64,000 nt of DNA from Bradyrhizobium sp. CCBAU 51765 (lineage in GTDB: Bacteria > Pseudomonadota > Alphaproteobacteria > Rhizobiales > Xanthobacteraceae). Shown here in pieces: positions 8,760 to 17,034 of this stretch; the first letter of the stretch is position 1, and each line of letters begins with the position of its first letter. Made by a program: the position numbers and the translations under genes. The notes under the pieces were generated by a model, which had not been told where the DNA came from, did not search any database, and worked only from the letters and a program-made list of their open reading frames with translations. The DNA is taken from the NCBI RefSeq assembly GCF_015291725.1, contig NZ_CP030038.1:4577001-4641000 (forward strand), in the 5' to 3' direction.

Positions 8760-9581
8760 TCAGAAGCACAGCGTGGTGACGAGCTTGCCCTGCTTGTCCT
8801 TGATCGCATAGGGACAGCGAATGCGCTCCAGCGCCTTCTTCGCGTCCTCGTCGCCGAGCGCAGCGGCGCGCTCGTAATAGGCCTTCGCGGCGTCCTTGTC
8901 CTTAGGCCCGCCGCGGCCTTCCTGCGCGAAGGCGCCCATCCGCTCCAATGCGCCGGGATGGTTTTGTGCCGCCGCCTTCTCGAACAGCGCACGCGCCGCG
9001 ACGTCGTCCTTCGCACCGCCCGTGCCTTCGGAGAGCATCAGGCCGAGCTGGTACTGCGCTTCCGCGTTGGTCTCGGCAGCCTTGCCGAGCAGCGCGCGCG
9101 CCTGCGCGGGATCGGCCGGCGCGGCGCCACCTGCGCCGCCGAGCGCGGCGAGATTGCTGACGCCACGGGGGTTGCCGGCCTGCGCCGCCTTCTCGAACAG
9201 CTTTCGCGCTTGCGCCTCGTCCTTGGCAATGCCCGCGCCGGTGGCATAGGCCACGCCGAGTTCGACCATGGCCGCGCTCGATCCCTTGTCGGCGGCCTTG
9301 CGCCAGGCTGCGATCGCCTCCGCCGTCTGCCGGTTGGCGGCATAGGCGCGGCCGAGCGCGAACATCGCGCGCCGCGAGGATGGCGCAGCCTGCCTGCAGA
9401 ACCTGACCGCAGTTGCAATGTCGGAGGCCGCAATGTCCGCCACGCCCTTCACGTCGGCCGGCTTGTCGGGATCGCTGGGATCGGCGGCGACCCGGTCGCA
9501 CAGAACGAGGTCGGCCGATTGCGCCTGCGCCGTCAGGGGCGCGGCGAGCGCGAACAGCATGGCAAGGAGGAAAGTCCGCAT
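8760..9581 (-). CDS. Sel1-repeat periplasmic protein
   Basis: A 273-residue exported protein. The signal peptide is MRTFLLAMLFALAAPLTAQAQ. A Cys pair (LCDRV, RFCRQ) and about five Sel1/TPR-like helical repeats follow (residues ~85-260), with units such as ELGVAYATGAGIAKDEAQA and QLGLMLSEGTGGAKDD. Sel1 repeats bind partner proteins and often serve in envelope signalling. A GTG at 9590, with GGGGA 6 bases upstream, is an equally possible start. It follows the binding-protein gene by about 30 bases and is probably co-transcribed. Confidence 0.8.
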   Translation of the reverse strand: MRTFLLAMLFALAAPLTAQAQSADLVLCDRVAADPSDPDKPADVKGVADIAASDIATAVRFCRQAAPSSRRAMFALGRAYAANRQTAEAIAAWRKAADKGSSAAMVELGVAYATGAGIAKDEAQARKLFEKAAQAGNPRGVSNLAALGGAGGAAPADPAQARALLGKAAETNAEAQYQLGLMLSEGTGGAKDDVAARALFEKAAAQNHPGALERMGAFAQEGRGGPKDKDAAKAYYERAAALGDEDAKKALERIRCPYAIKDKQGKLVTTLCF

Positions 9582-9613
9582 GGTCGTCACGTTGCGTCCC
9601 CGTCCCGGCAAAT

Positions 9614-10297
9614 TCAAGGCTCGAGTCCTGATTGGCGCAGCACGGGCACGACATCAGGCGATGCCAGATAGCGCAGCAGCCGGTCGGCGGCGTCGGCATG
9701 TTTCGCATTCGCCATGCGGCCGGCGGAGAACACGGCCGGCGTCTGCAAATCGTGCGGAATCGGGCCGACGACCTCGATGCCGCCAACCTGCTTCAGCTCG
9801 CTGATCTGCTGCACGGCGAGGTCCGCCTCGCCGGTCACGAGCCGCTCCGCCGTCAATCCCTGCTCGACGATGGTGGCCCTGGCGTTGATCTCGGCCGCGA
9901 TCCCCATCCGCAAGATCAGCTCGGCGAAGTACACGCCGCTCGCCCCCAGCCGCGAATAGGCGACGGACCGCGCTGCGAGCAGGGTCGTGCGCAGCGCCGC
10001 TTCGCTGCCGATGTCGGGGGGCGCCTGCCCGGCCCGCACGGCGATGCCGACGAAGGACCGCGCCAGATCGGCCGCGCTCTCGGCAATCACGCGCCCCTCG
10101 CCGATCATCTCGTCGAGCCCTTCGCGGGTGAGGATGACGAGGTCGGCGGCCTCACCCTCGTGCAACCGCTTCAGCAGCGCCAGGGTCGGCGCGAAATCGG
10201 CATCGACATGGATGCCGGTTGCAGTCTCGAAGGCCGAGGACAGGCTGCGCATCGCGCCCATCAGGCCGAGCGTCGAGAGCATGCGGACATTTTCCAT
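9614..10297 (-). CDS. ModA-like substrate-binding domain protein, cytoplasmic
   Basis: A 227-residue type II periplasmic-binding fold like molybdate-binding ModA: KRLHEGEAADLVILT near residue 50, then SRLGASGVYF and AERLVTGEADLAVQQISEL. It has no signal peptide, and no ABC permease or ATPase lies nearby. It may therefore be a cytoplasmic sensor or enzyme-like protein rather than a transporter part. The ATG has AGGA 7 bases upstream. It begins 18 bases after the GrlR-like gene at 10316, which suggests one operon. Confidence 0.7.
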   Translation of the reverse strand: MENVRMLSTLGLMGAMRSLSSAFETATGIHVDADFAPTLALLKRLHEGEAADLVILTREGLDEMIGEGRVIAESAADLARSFVGIAVRAGQAPPDIGSEAALRTTLLAARSVAYSRLGASGVYFAELILRMGIAAEINARATIVEQGLTAERLVTGEADLAVQQISELKQVGGIEVVGPIPHDLQTPAVFSAGRMANAKHADAADRLLRYLASPDVVPVLRQSGLEP

Positions 10298-10315
10298 GAA
10301 CGGTTCCTGTCGCGA

Positions 10316-11017
10316 TCAGGCGCGATGCATCAGCTTGAGCGCGGCGGTCAGGCGCAGGCTGCGCTTGCCGGCAAGCGCTGTCGCCTCGAGCACCGCCTGC
10401 TCCGTATCGTAGCTGCCGGAGAAGCCGATGCCGACCTCGTGGCCGCCGAAGATCGGATCGTCCTTGGCCGGCGTGTGCTCCTGGTTGAGAATCTGGCCCT
10501 TCCAGCGGCCGTTCGCGGCGGTGTAGCTGCCGAGATAGTGGAACGACGCATCGCCGCCGAGGATGCGGCCCTGGTTGAGCAGCATCACACCGGTGAGGCC
10601 TCCGTCGAGACCGTCGAGCATCCGCAGATGGATCGAGTAGAGACCGTCGACAATGCCGGCCTCGCCGACGCCGCCGGCGATCGGTACTTCGTCATCCGTG
10701 ATCGGCGTCATCACCGACTGGAACGGCACACCGGGCAGCTCCTTCAGCTCGCCCTTGAAGCGATAGAGATCGCCGTCCGCCCAGCCCTTCGCGATCAAGG
10801 TCGCATCGTCCGTGCCCGCCATGGCGCGGTAGCTCGGATCCGGGTTATGGCGCACGGTGCTGATCACGACGTCCACGCCCTCGTCGGTCTTCACGTAGGT
10901 GCCGATATGCGCGAAGGCCGAATTGCCGCCGAGCATCTTGCCGTTGCCGGCATGCATCACGCTCCGGCCGATGGTATCGCCGAGCTGAAATCTCACCTTG
11001 TAGAAACCTTCAAACAC
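10316..11017 (-). CDS. GrlR-like protein, two-repeat (paralog 2)
   Basis: A 233-residue paralog of the protein at 7582-8286, with the same two-copy GrlR-like architecture: FEGFYKVRF with GKMLGGNSAFAHIGTY, then VDGLYSIHL with GRILGGDASFHYLGSY. The C-termini are nearly identical in pattern (LNQEHTPAK, GYEVGIGF or GHEVGIGF, LAGKRSLRL). The GTG at 11017 is chosen because it aligns with the paralog start; a GTG at 11053 would add 12 residues. It heads the likely operon that continues with the ModA-like and Sel1 genes. Confidence 0.7.
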   Translation of the reverse strand: MFEGFYKVRFQLGDTIGRSVMHAGNGKMLGGNSAFAHIGTYVKTDEGVDVVISTVRHNPDPSYRAMAGTDDATLIAKGWADGDLYRFKGELKELPGVPFQSVMTPITDDEVPIAGGVGEAGIVDGLYSIHLRMLDGLDGGLTGVMLLNQGRILGGDASFHYLGSYTAANGRWKGQILNQEHTPAKDDPIFGGHEVGIGFSGSYDTEQAVLEATALAGKRSLRLTAALKLMHRA

Positions 11018-11131
11018 CAGCCGTGCCCCGGCCCTGCGCGCATCCTGGAGCACTCTATCCCGGTTTCAGCGGCAATGGACAAGTTTCGCGGAGCCGCGGT
11101 CGGCAGACCCGGAAACGGCCGTCATTCAAAT

Positions 11132-11168
11132 GCAAAAATCCGCCGGAGCCTTGCAGCTCCGGCGGATT
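11132..11168 (-). terminator. Rho-independent terminator of glnII
   Basis: A 13-bp perfect stem (11137-11149 with 11156-11168) has a 6-base loop. On the minus strand it is followed by a run of five T. It lies 43 bases past the glnII stop codon. Confidence 0.8.
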
Positions 11169-11211
11169 GAGACCAACCCGGGCCAGCCCCCCAGCCCGGG
11201 CCGGGAGGATC

Positions 11212-12246
11212 TTAGGCCGCGGCCTTCTTGTCGGTCGGCACGGACGCGATCGTCTTCAGGATCTGCGAAGCGATCTGGTAGGGGTCGCCTTGCGAGTTCG
11301 GACGGCGGTCTTCCAGATAGCCCTTGTAGCCGTTGTTGACGAAGGAATGCGGAACGCGGATCGAGGCACCACGGTCTGCAACGCCGTAGCTGAACTTGTT
11401 CCACGGCGCGGTCTCGTGCTTGCCGGTCAGACGCTTGTCGTTGTCGGGGCCGTAGACGGCGATGTGGTCCATCAGGTTCTTGTCGAAGGCGGCCATCAGC
11501 GCCTCGAAATACTCCTTGCCGCCAACCGTCCGCATGTACTCGGTCGAGAAGTTGGCATGCATGCCCGAGCCGTTCCAGTCGGTATCGCCGAGTGGCTTGC
11601 AATGGAATTCGATGTCGATGCCGTACTTCTCGGTCAGGCGCAGCATCAGGTAGCGGGCCATCCACATTTCGTCAGCGGCCTTCTTGGAGCCCTTGCCGAA
11701 GATCTGGAATTCCCACTGGCCCTTTGCGACTTCCGCGTTGATGCCTTCATGGTTGATGCCGGCAGCGAGGCAGAGGTCGAGATGCTCTTCGACGATCTTG
11801 CGGGCGACGTCGCCGACGAACTTGTAGCCGACGCCGGTGTAGTACGGGCCCTGCGGCGCCGGATAACCGTATTCCGGAAAGCCGAGCGGACGGCCGTCCT
11901 TGTAGAAGAAGTATTCCTGCTCGAAGCCGAACCAGGCACCGGCGTCGTCCAGGATGGTGGCGCGCTTGTTGGACGGATGCGGGGTCTTGCCATCGGGCAT
12001 CATGACTTCGCACATCACCAGCACGCCGTTGGTGCGCGCGCCGTCCGGGAACACCGCGACCGGCTTCAGCACGCAATCGGAGCTGTGGCCTTCGGCCTGC
12101 TGGGTGGAGGAGCCATCGAAGCCCCAGAGCGGAAGCTGCTCGAGCGTCGGGAACGACGCGAATTCCTTGATCTGAGTTTTGCCGCGCAAATTCGGAGTCG
12201 GCGTATATCCGTCGAGCCAGATGTACTCGAGCTTGTACTTGGTCAT
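11212..12246 (-). CDS. glnII: Glutamine synthetase type II
   Basis: A 344-residue eukaryote-like glutamine synthetase (GSII), which forms glutamine from glutamate, ammonia and ATP in the cytoplasm. It starts MTKYKLEYIWLDGY. Recognisable GSII blocks are LWGFDGSSTQQAEG, EQEYFFYKDGRPLG, GINHEGINAEV, WNGSGMHANFST and DRGASIRVPH. The length equals that of known rhizobial GlnII. The start at 12246 has GAGAGG just upstream. A -24/-12 promoter lies about 90 bases upstream, in line with the known NtrC control of rhizobial glnII. The divergent neighbour is gstI. Confidence 0.96.
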   Translation of the reverse strand: MTKYKLEYIWLDGYTPTPNLRGKTQIKEFASFPTLEQLPLWGFDGSSTQQAEGHSSDCVLKPVAVFPDGARTNGVLVMCEVMMPDGKTPHPSNKRATILDDAGAWFGFEQEYFFYKDGRPLGFPEYGYPAPQGPYYTGVGYKFVGDVARKIVEEHLDLCLAAGINHEGINAEVAKGQWEFQIFGKGSKKAADEMWMARYLMLRLTEKYGIDIEFHCKPLGDTDWNGSGMHANFSTEYMRTVGGKEYFEALMAAFDKNLMDHIAVYGPDNDKRLTGKHETAPWNKFSYGVADRGASIRVPHSFVNNGYKGYLEDRRPNSQGDPYQIASQILKTIASVPTDKKAAA

Positions 12247-12789
12247 TGAGCCTCTCTGTAGATGATGCGAAAGGTTGGGGGCCTGGGAAGGCCCCCGCAC
12301 GTTTTGTACCCGGCCATCATCGGCCGGCGCTTCCCAAGCATTTTACGTGCCAAAAAGCCGCAGTACGGGCGGTTTTCCACCGCGGCCGGCCTCCCCGCGT
12401 CGCCGGCGAACCCCTCACGGCACTGTGCGTCATAGCCGCGCACCTTCACGTGAAGCTGCACCGCAAAATCCCTCGGAAAACGCCCGATTCTGGAGCAGCG
12501 AGCATTGTCCCGTAAGTTGCCGACTAAACGCGCATCAACGTCCGGCAATTTTCGCAAACTATCCGCCCCCTGCCCCGCAACCTTCGGAATGGCCCATGCG
12601 TTGGTCAGAGGGATCGTGCCTTAGACGATGCAGAAGGCCATCTGCCCACAAATTGGGCGGAAACTGATTTTCTTTTCAGCACTTTCCAATCCGGGAAGGG
12701 CGGCCGATATGGGGATTTCAGTAACCACAATCGAACGAGTCGGGCGCACCATGGAGGGCCAAAGGCGCTTCGACCAAGGAGAAATCGCA
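12247..12789. other. glnII-gstI intergenic control region
   Basis: These 543 bases hold no convincing gene. They contain the sigma-54 promoter of glnII and the perfect 12-bp palindrome CTTCACGTGAAG (12444-12455), about 115 bases upstream of the expected glnII start site, where an activator could bind. The gstI promoter must lie near the right end, but no clear box was recognised. Confidence 0.7.
12338..12352 (-). promoter_or_regulatory. Sigma-54 (-24/-12) promoter of glnII
   Basis: The minus strand reads TGGCACGTAAAATGCT. This matches TGGCAC-N5-TTGC with a single difference (ATGC), and GG and GC have the required 10-base spacing. Transcription would start near 12327, leaving a leader of about 80 bases before glnII. 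Confidence 0.85.
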
Positions 12790-12993
12790 ATGATGAACAA
12801 TGGTCTGAGTCACGGATCTGCGCAGATCTACCAATTCCCCGTCGGCGGCCGTGCAGCCCTCGGGGGACGCCGTTATGGCGAGACCCGCTTTCCTGCCGAT
12901 CACGCCGCGCTGCCCTCGAACGTCTCGATCTGCAGCGACAGCTGGTATCACCAGGATGCGGTCGACGAAGCCAAGCCGAAATGGGATCGCTGA
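12790..12993 (+). CDS. gstI: GstI-like glutamine synthetase translation inhibitor (DUF2735)
   Basis: A 67-residue protein with the DUF2735 pattern: an N-terminal AQIYQFPVGGRAALGGRR, a middle RYGETRFP, and an acidic or aromatic end near SWYHQDAVDEAKPKWDR. In Rhizobium leguminosarum GstI is a short protein encoded divergently from glnII that blocks translation of glnII mRNA. The same position and size here support the name. AAGGAG precedes the ATG by 8 bases; a second ATG follows at once. A longer frame from 12628 is not needed. A terminator follows. Confidence 0.82.
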   Translation: MMNNGLSHGSAQIYQFPVGGRAALGGRRYGETRFPADHAALPSNVSICSDSWYHQDAVDEAKPKWDR

Positions 12994-13048
12994 TGCCTAT
13001 CGTTGGTTTGAGACCGCCGCGCTCTCGCAGTCGCCCGGCGGCAGTTTG

Positions 13049-13083
13049 AAAAGGGTCGAAACAACGGCGTTTCGGCCCTTTTT
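13049..13083 (+). terminator. Rho-independent terminator of gstI
   Basis: AAAAGGGTCGAAAC pairs with GTTTCGGCCCTTTT (one G-U pair) around a 6-base loop and ends in a run of five T. Confidence 0.8.
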
Positions 13084-13106
13084 GATTCCTGCCTGAACCA
13101 TGGCGT

Positions 13107-13418
13107 TCAGATCACCGCGCAGGCCGTGACCGGCCGCTTCAGATGCTTGACCGTGGTGGTCCCGGCCTTCCCGATGGTCAGCGTGATACCCGCCCCCGAA
13201 TAGCGCGCGCCGGAGACTGCCAGCCGCTTCGCGAGCGTTACGGGCTCGCCGTCGATCTGCAGAAAGGCGCGCTTGTCGCCATCATAAAAACCAACGATGA
13301 ACTGTGTACCATCGGCACAGCGATAGGTCCGGACCGTCTGCGCATCGGCCTGCCGCGCGTGGCAAATTCCGCCCGCCAGCATGGTGACCGCCAAAAGAAT
13401 GGCCTTGTGGCAGCCCAT
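13107..13418 (-). CDS. MliC-like lysozyme-inhibitor family protein
   Basis: A 103-residue exported protein. The signal peptide ends near HARQADAQ (residue 25). The mature part has TYRCADGTQFIVGFYDGDKRAFLQIDGEPV and a closing Cys (TACAVI). This is the C-type-lysozyme inhibitor (MliC/PliC) pattern, a small beta-barrel that protects the cell wall. The lipobox Cys typical of MliC is not obvious, so it may be periplasmic. GAGGGGG lies 5 bases before the ATG at 13418. Confidence 0.75.
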   Translation of the reverse strand: MGCHKAILLAVTMLAGGICHARQADAQTVRTYRCADGTQFIVGFYDGDKRAFLQIDGEPVTLAKRLAVSGARYSGAGITLTIGKAGTTTVKHLKRPVTACAVI

Positions 13419-13488
13419 GATCGCCCCCTCTAGTAGCCCTCGAGAACGCCCGTCATGCGTCCAATGGAACATAACCCAAGCTGATCTC

Positions 13489-14232
13489 ATGTCAGACTCC
13501 CCTGCCCGCCATCTCGCCCTGCAAGGCGCCAGCAATTTTCGCGATCTCGGCGGCTATCCGACCACCGATGGCCGCATCATGCGCTGGCGGCACATCTTCC
13601 GCTCCAATCATCTCGGCCAGCTCACCGCAGCCGACGTCGAGATCCTCCGCGCGCTGGGCGTCAGAAGCGCATTCGATTTCCGCGGCCTGGAGGAGCGCGC
13701 AGCCGGCATCTGCGTCGTGAACGAGATCACGGTGCATTCGCTGCCGATCGAGCCGACCGTCGTCGCCGCGCTGCGCGCCGAGCTCGCCCGGGGCACGCTC
13801 ACCGCGCCCGTGGCGCTCGAGCTCATGCGCGAGTCCTATCGGAACTATGTTCGCCACAACACGCACTGCTTTCGCGCGCTGTTCGGCCATCTGCTGGAAG
13901 ACCGTGCGCCGCTGGTGATCCACTGCACCGCCGGCAAGGACCGCACCGGCTTCGCCAGCGCGCTGATCCTGCATGCGCTGGGCGTGCCCGAGGACGTCAT
14001 TGCCGAGGACTACCTCTTGACCAACCGCCACTACAGGCGCGACGTCTCAAACGTCTCCGATCTTCCGGCCGATGTTCTCGACGCAATCGGCAGCGTCGAG
14101 GCCTCGTATTTGGCAGCCGCTTTCGAGGCGGTCGGCAGCGAATATGGCGATCTCGAAACCTACTTGCGCGACGGGCTCAAGCTCGGCACGGCAGAACGAA
14201 ACGCACTGAAAGCGCGCTATCTGCAGGCGTGA
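13489..14232 (+). CDS. Tyrosine/serine phosphatase, DSP-like
   Basis: A 247-residue cytoplasmic phosphatase. The P-loop HCTAGKDRTG starts at residue 145, with nucleophile Cys146 and the CX5R signature. The N-terminal NFRDLGGYPT and GRIMRWRHIFRSNHLGQLT are typical of the bacterial Y_phosphatase3 family. Substrates may be phosphoproteins or phosphoinositides. No strong ribosome-binding site precedes the ATG. Its stop is directly next to the stop of the convergent SGNH gene. Confidence 0.88.
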   Translation: MSDSPARHLALQGASNFRDLGGYPTTDGRIMRWRHIFRSNHLGQLTAADVEILRALGVRSAFDFRGLEERAAGICVVNEITVHSLPIEPTVVAALRAELARGTLTAPVALELMRESYRNYVRHNTHCFRALFGHLLEDRAPLVIHCTAGKDRTGFASALILHALGVPEDVIAEDYLLTNRHYRRDVSNVSDLPADVLDAIGSVEASYLAAAFEAVGSEYGDLETYLRDGLKLGTAERNALKARYLQA

Positions 14233-14970
14233 TCAGGATTTCCATTCGGCAGGCAACCAACTCGCGGCGATCGTTGCATCAACGATCGAATTGCACAGCG
14301 CCCTGGACACCTGGAACGTGCTCCAGTCGCTTTGGTGGAGCTTGTCTCCATCCGTGGGATCAAGGAATTGCTCGAATGTCGCATTATTGTTCACGTGCCA
14401 ATGCCGCATCAGAGCCCAGCGCTGAAATACGCTTATCTTCGCATCGTCCGCAATCCTGCGGATCTCCGAGACCATCTTTTCGGACAGCTCCGCCTTATCG
14501 TCGCGAAGCATGGCCGTCACATATTGCGGGTCGATCAGCACGACATCCATCGTGTGCTTGGCAAGCAGACCTACACCCTCGGCAATCTTGTCGACCACCT
14601 CGTTGAAATTGAATTCCTGCTTGCGAAAGACCGCGTTGGTTCCCACCTGCCAAAGCACGACAGTCGGTTTGTCATCGAAGATATCGGCGTCAAAGCGATC
14701 CACTTCCTGCGGCGCCTCTTCTCCGCCTTTGCCTCGATTCAAGACGTCGATCCGAACCTTCGGCAAATGCTCGGCGTAGCTCTGCCTTAGATACATCTCG
14801 AGGCGAGACGGATAAGGCACGACATCCGCGCGACCGGCGGTCGATGATGACCCCATTGCCACGATCCGAACCGGACCTTCCCTTCGCAACGCCTCGACGA
14901 AGTATCGCAGCGGTTGCTTCAATTTGATGATGTCTCTGGGAAAGTCCACTGCCGGCAGACTCTCGGACAT
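14233..14970 (-). CDS. SGNH/GDSL hydrolase family protein
   Basis: A 245-residue hydrolase-fold protein. Block I is VAMGSSSTAG (residues ~37-46, nucleophile Ser), the Gly block is NRGKGGEE, the Asn block is WQVGTNAV, and the C-terminal catalytic pair is in DKLHQSDWS. No signal peptide is seen, so it is probably cytoplasmic. Likely substrates are esters or acyl groups on carbohydrates. The start at 14970 has GGGAGGGGG just before it; upstream in-frame Met codons are unnecessary. Confidence 0.8.
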   Translation of the reverse strand: MSESLPAVDFPRDIIKLKQPLRYFVEALRREGPVRIVAMGSSSTAGRADVVPYPSRLEMYLRQSYAEHLPKVRIDVLNRGKGGEEAPQEVDRFDADIFDDKPTVVLWQVGTNAVFRKQEFNFNEVVDKIAEGVGLLAKHTMDVVLIDPQYVTAMLRDDKAELSEKMVSEIRRIADDAKISVFQRWALMRHWHVNNNATFEQFLDPTDGDKLHQSDWSTFQVSRALCNSIVDATIAASWLPAEWKS

Positions 14971-15089
14971 ATCGCCCCCTCCCGCCATCCAAGGTTGCAG
15001 CGACCATTCAGCCTTGAAGCCGCCGCCATTGCAAGTCCAATTCGGACCGCGCAATAGTCGGCGCAGTTTTCGACGGACGGAGAAGCACC

Positions 15090-15770
15090 GTGCAGGGAAA
15101 AGTCATCATCGTGACCGGCGCGCTCGGCGCACTCGGGAAGGTCGTTGCCGAGGCCGCGCAGTCGCGCGGCGCGCGGATCGCCGGCATCGATCACGCGCCC
15201 TCGCAACTGTCAGCGACGCCCGACCGCATCGAGATCGGCGGCGTCGACCTGTCCGACCCGGCGCAGGCAACGACGGCCGTTGAGACGGCGGCAAAGCATT
15301 TCGGCCGGCTCGATGCGCTGATCAACATTGCCGGCGGCTTCGCCTTCGAGACCATCGGCGACGGTGACATCAAGACGTGGCAGCGCATGCATGCGCTCAA
15401 CGTGCTCACCGCGCTCAACGCCTCGCGCGCGGCGCTGCCGCACCTCGCCGCGTCCAAGGCCGGCCGCATCGTCAATATCGGTGCGATGGGCGCGCTCCAG
15501 GCGGGCAGCGGCATGGGGCCCTATGCGGCCTCGAAGGCCGGCGTGCATCGCCTCACCGAGGCGCTCGCCAACGAATGGAAAGGCAAGGTCACCGTGAATG
15601 CCGTGCTGCCCTCGATCATCGACACCGCGGCCAATCGCGCCGACATGCCGAAAGCCGATTTCTCCAAATGGGTGACGCCGCAGGAGCTCGCCGAGGTGAT
15701 CCTGTTCCTCGCCAGCGACGCCGCGAGCGGCGTCACCGGTGCGCTGATTCCGGTCGGTGGACGGGTGTGA
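15090..15770 (+). CDS. Short-chain dehydrogenase/reductase
   Basis: A 226-residue classical SDR. The cofactor motif TGALGALG lies at residues 9-16, NIAGG follows, and the catalytic motif is YAASK (Tyr145, Lys149). An acidic residue after beta-2 (GIDHA) suggests NAD preference. Substrate unknown. The GTG start has GGAG 7 bases upstream. Confidence 0.9.
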   Translation: MQGKVIIVTGALGALGKVVAEAAQSRGARIAGIDHAPSQLSATPDRIEIGGVDLSDPAQATTAVETAAKHFGRLDALINIAGGFAFETIGDGDIKTWQRMHALNVLTALNASRAALPHLAASKAGRIVNIGAMGALQAGSGMGPYAASKAGVHRLTEALANEWKGKVTVNAVLPSIIDTAANRADMPKADFSKWVTPQELAEVILFLASDAASGVTGALIPVGGRV

Positions 15771-15866
15771 TTGCGCTTTGATCGGATCGTCCGAACATCG
15801 GCTTGATTCAATCGGAGACGAGAAGGCACTAGACTAGCCGCAACTGATTCTCCGATCGGAACTGCC

Positions 15867-16553
15867 TTGGAAACCGCGCTATACCTGCCCGTCAAACGCT
15901 TCCTCGAAGAGCTTGGCTTCACGGTCAAGGGCGAGATCGGCGGCTGCGATCTCGTCGGTCTCAGCGCCGGCGATCCGCCGGTCGTGGTCATCGGCGAACT
16001 CAAGCTTGCCTTCAATCTCGAGCTGATCCTCCAGGCGGTCGACCGCGCGCCGGCCGGCGACGAGGTCTGGATCGCGGCGAAGATGTCGGTGCGCGGCAAG
16101 GGACGCGAGAGCGATGCGCGCTACCGCAATCTCTGCCGCCGTCTCGGCTTTGGCATGCTCGGGGTGACCGATCGCGGCCAGGTCGAGGTGCTGGTGAAAC
16201 CGCCGACCGCTGCGCCGCGCCGGGAGCCAAAGGTGCGCTCGCGGCTCGTCGCCGAGCATCAGCGGCGCCAGGGCGATCCCGTGCTCGGCGGCAGCACCCG
16301 CGCACCGATCATGACGGCCTATCGGCAGCAGGCACTGGCCTGCGCGTCGGCGCTTGCCGAGGGCCCGAAGCCCGTGCGCGAGCTGCGCGAACGCTGTCCC
16401 GATGCCGGCAAGATCTTGCTTAACAATGTCTATGGCTGGTTCGAACGCACCGAGCGGGGAATTTACCGGCTCACCGAAGCCGGAGACGCAGCCCTGAAGC
16501 GCTGGCCTCAGCAACGGGTGGAGGTCGGCGCAGGTGCTGTGTCACCGCCATGA
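15867..16553 (+). CDS. DUF2161 protein with PD-(D/E)XK nuclease-like core
   Basis: A 228-residue protein. The N-terminal half carries GCDLVGL (Asp28), then VIGELKLAFN (Glu44-x-Lys46), which fits the D...ExK active site of PD-(D/E)XK phosphodiesterases (DUF2161). The C-terminal part (residues ~155-220) looks like a winged-helix: VRELRERCP, NNVYGWFERTERGIYRLTEAG. It may act on nucleic acid; it has no restriction partner nearby. The start is TTG with a weak GGA upstream. Confidence 0.75.
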   Translation: METALYLPVKRFLEELGFTVKGEIGGCDLVGLSAGDPPVVVIGELKLAFNLELILQAVDRAPAGDEVWIAAKMSVRGKGRESDARYRNLCRRLGFGMLGVTDRGQVEVLVKPPTAAPRREPKVRSRLVAEHQRRQGDPVLGGSTRAPIMTAYRQQALACASALAEGPKPVRELRERCPDAGKILLNNVYGWFERTERGIYRLTEAGDAALKRWPQQRVEVGAGAVSPP

Positions 16554-16648
16554 CACCCGAACGGTGCATAGCTGAGCTGCCACGCCGATTTCATATTGCA
16601 ATGCAACATTTGGGGCACTAGGTATCCCGGCATCAAAACGAGGCCGTT

Positions 16649-16954
16649 ATGAGCGCAGACTGGAATACCAAATATGGCACGCGGCGCGTGCGCCACGATC
16701 CGCCCACCCTGGATGAGGCGATCTTCGCCGCCGTCGGCATCACCGACGATCAGGCGCAGCAGGCCGAGATCGCCGCAGCCTTGATGGGAATGCCGCTCGA
16801 CGTCGTCCAGGCCGAGGTGAAGAAGCAGGCCCGCACCAACAGCCGCATCACTGCCACGCGCGTCATCGCCGGCGAACAGGGCGCGCAGCGCTCCGTGGTG
16901 GTCGAGCGCCGCGTCGTCCGCCGTTTCGGCAACGACAAGCGCACCGGCACCTGA
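16649..16954 (+). CDS. Conserved hypothetical protein
   Basis: A 101-residue cytoplasmic protein that I do not recognise. It is predicted to be mainly helical, with PPTLDEAIFAAVGITDDQAQQAEIAAALMG in the middle and a basic, Arg/Val-rich tail (SVVVERRVVRRFG). The tail might bind nucleic acid. GAGG lies 5 bases before the ATG. A strong bidirectional terminator follows. Confidence 0.65.
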   Translation: MSADWNTKYGTRRVRHDPPTLDEAIFAAVGITDDQAQQAEIAAALMGMPLDVVQAEVKKQARTNSRITATRVIAGEQGAQRSVVVERRVVRRFGNDKRTGT

Positions 16955-16980
16955 GCGCTCATTTCACCACCCAGAATACA

Positions 16981-17012
16981 AAAGCGGACCGGCCATGCCG
17001 GTCCGCTTTTTG
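16981..17012. terminator. Bidirectional terminator
   Basis: A 13-bp perfect stem (AAAGCGGACCGGC with its complement) has a 3-base loop, with A-run and T-run on the two sides. It serves both the gene ending at 16954 and the GNAT gene ending at 17035 on the other strand. Confidence 0.88.
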
Positions 17013-17034
17013 ATTCGTGTCCGTTGCCTTCAGG

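Noticed and set aside
7582..11017. Type III secretion locus suggested by GrlR-like proteins
   Set aside because: No secretion apparatus, chaperone or effector gene is found anywhere in the window.
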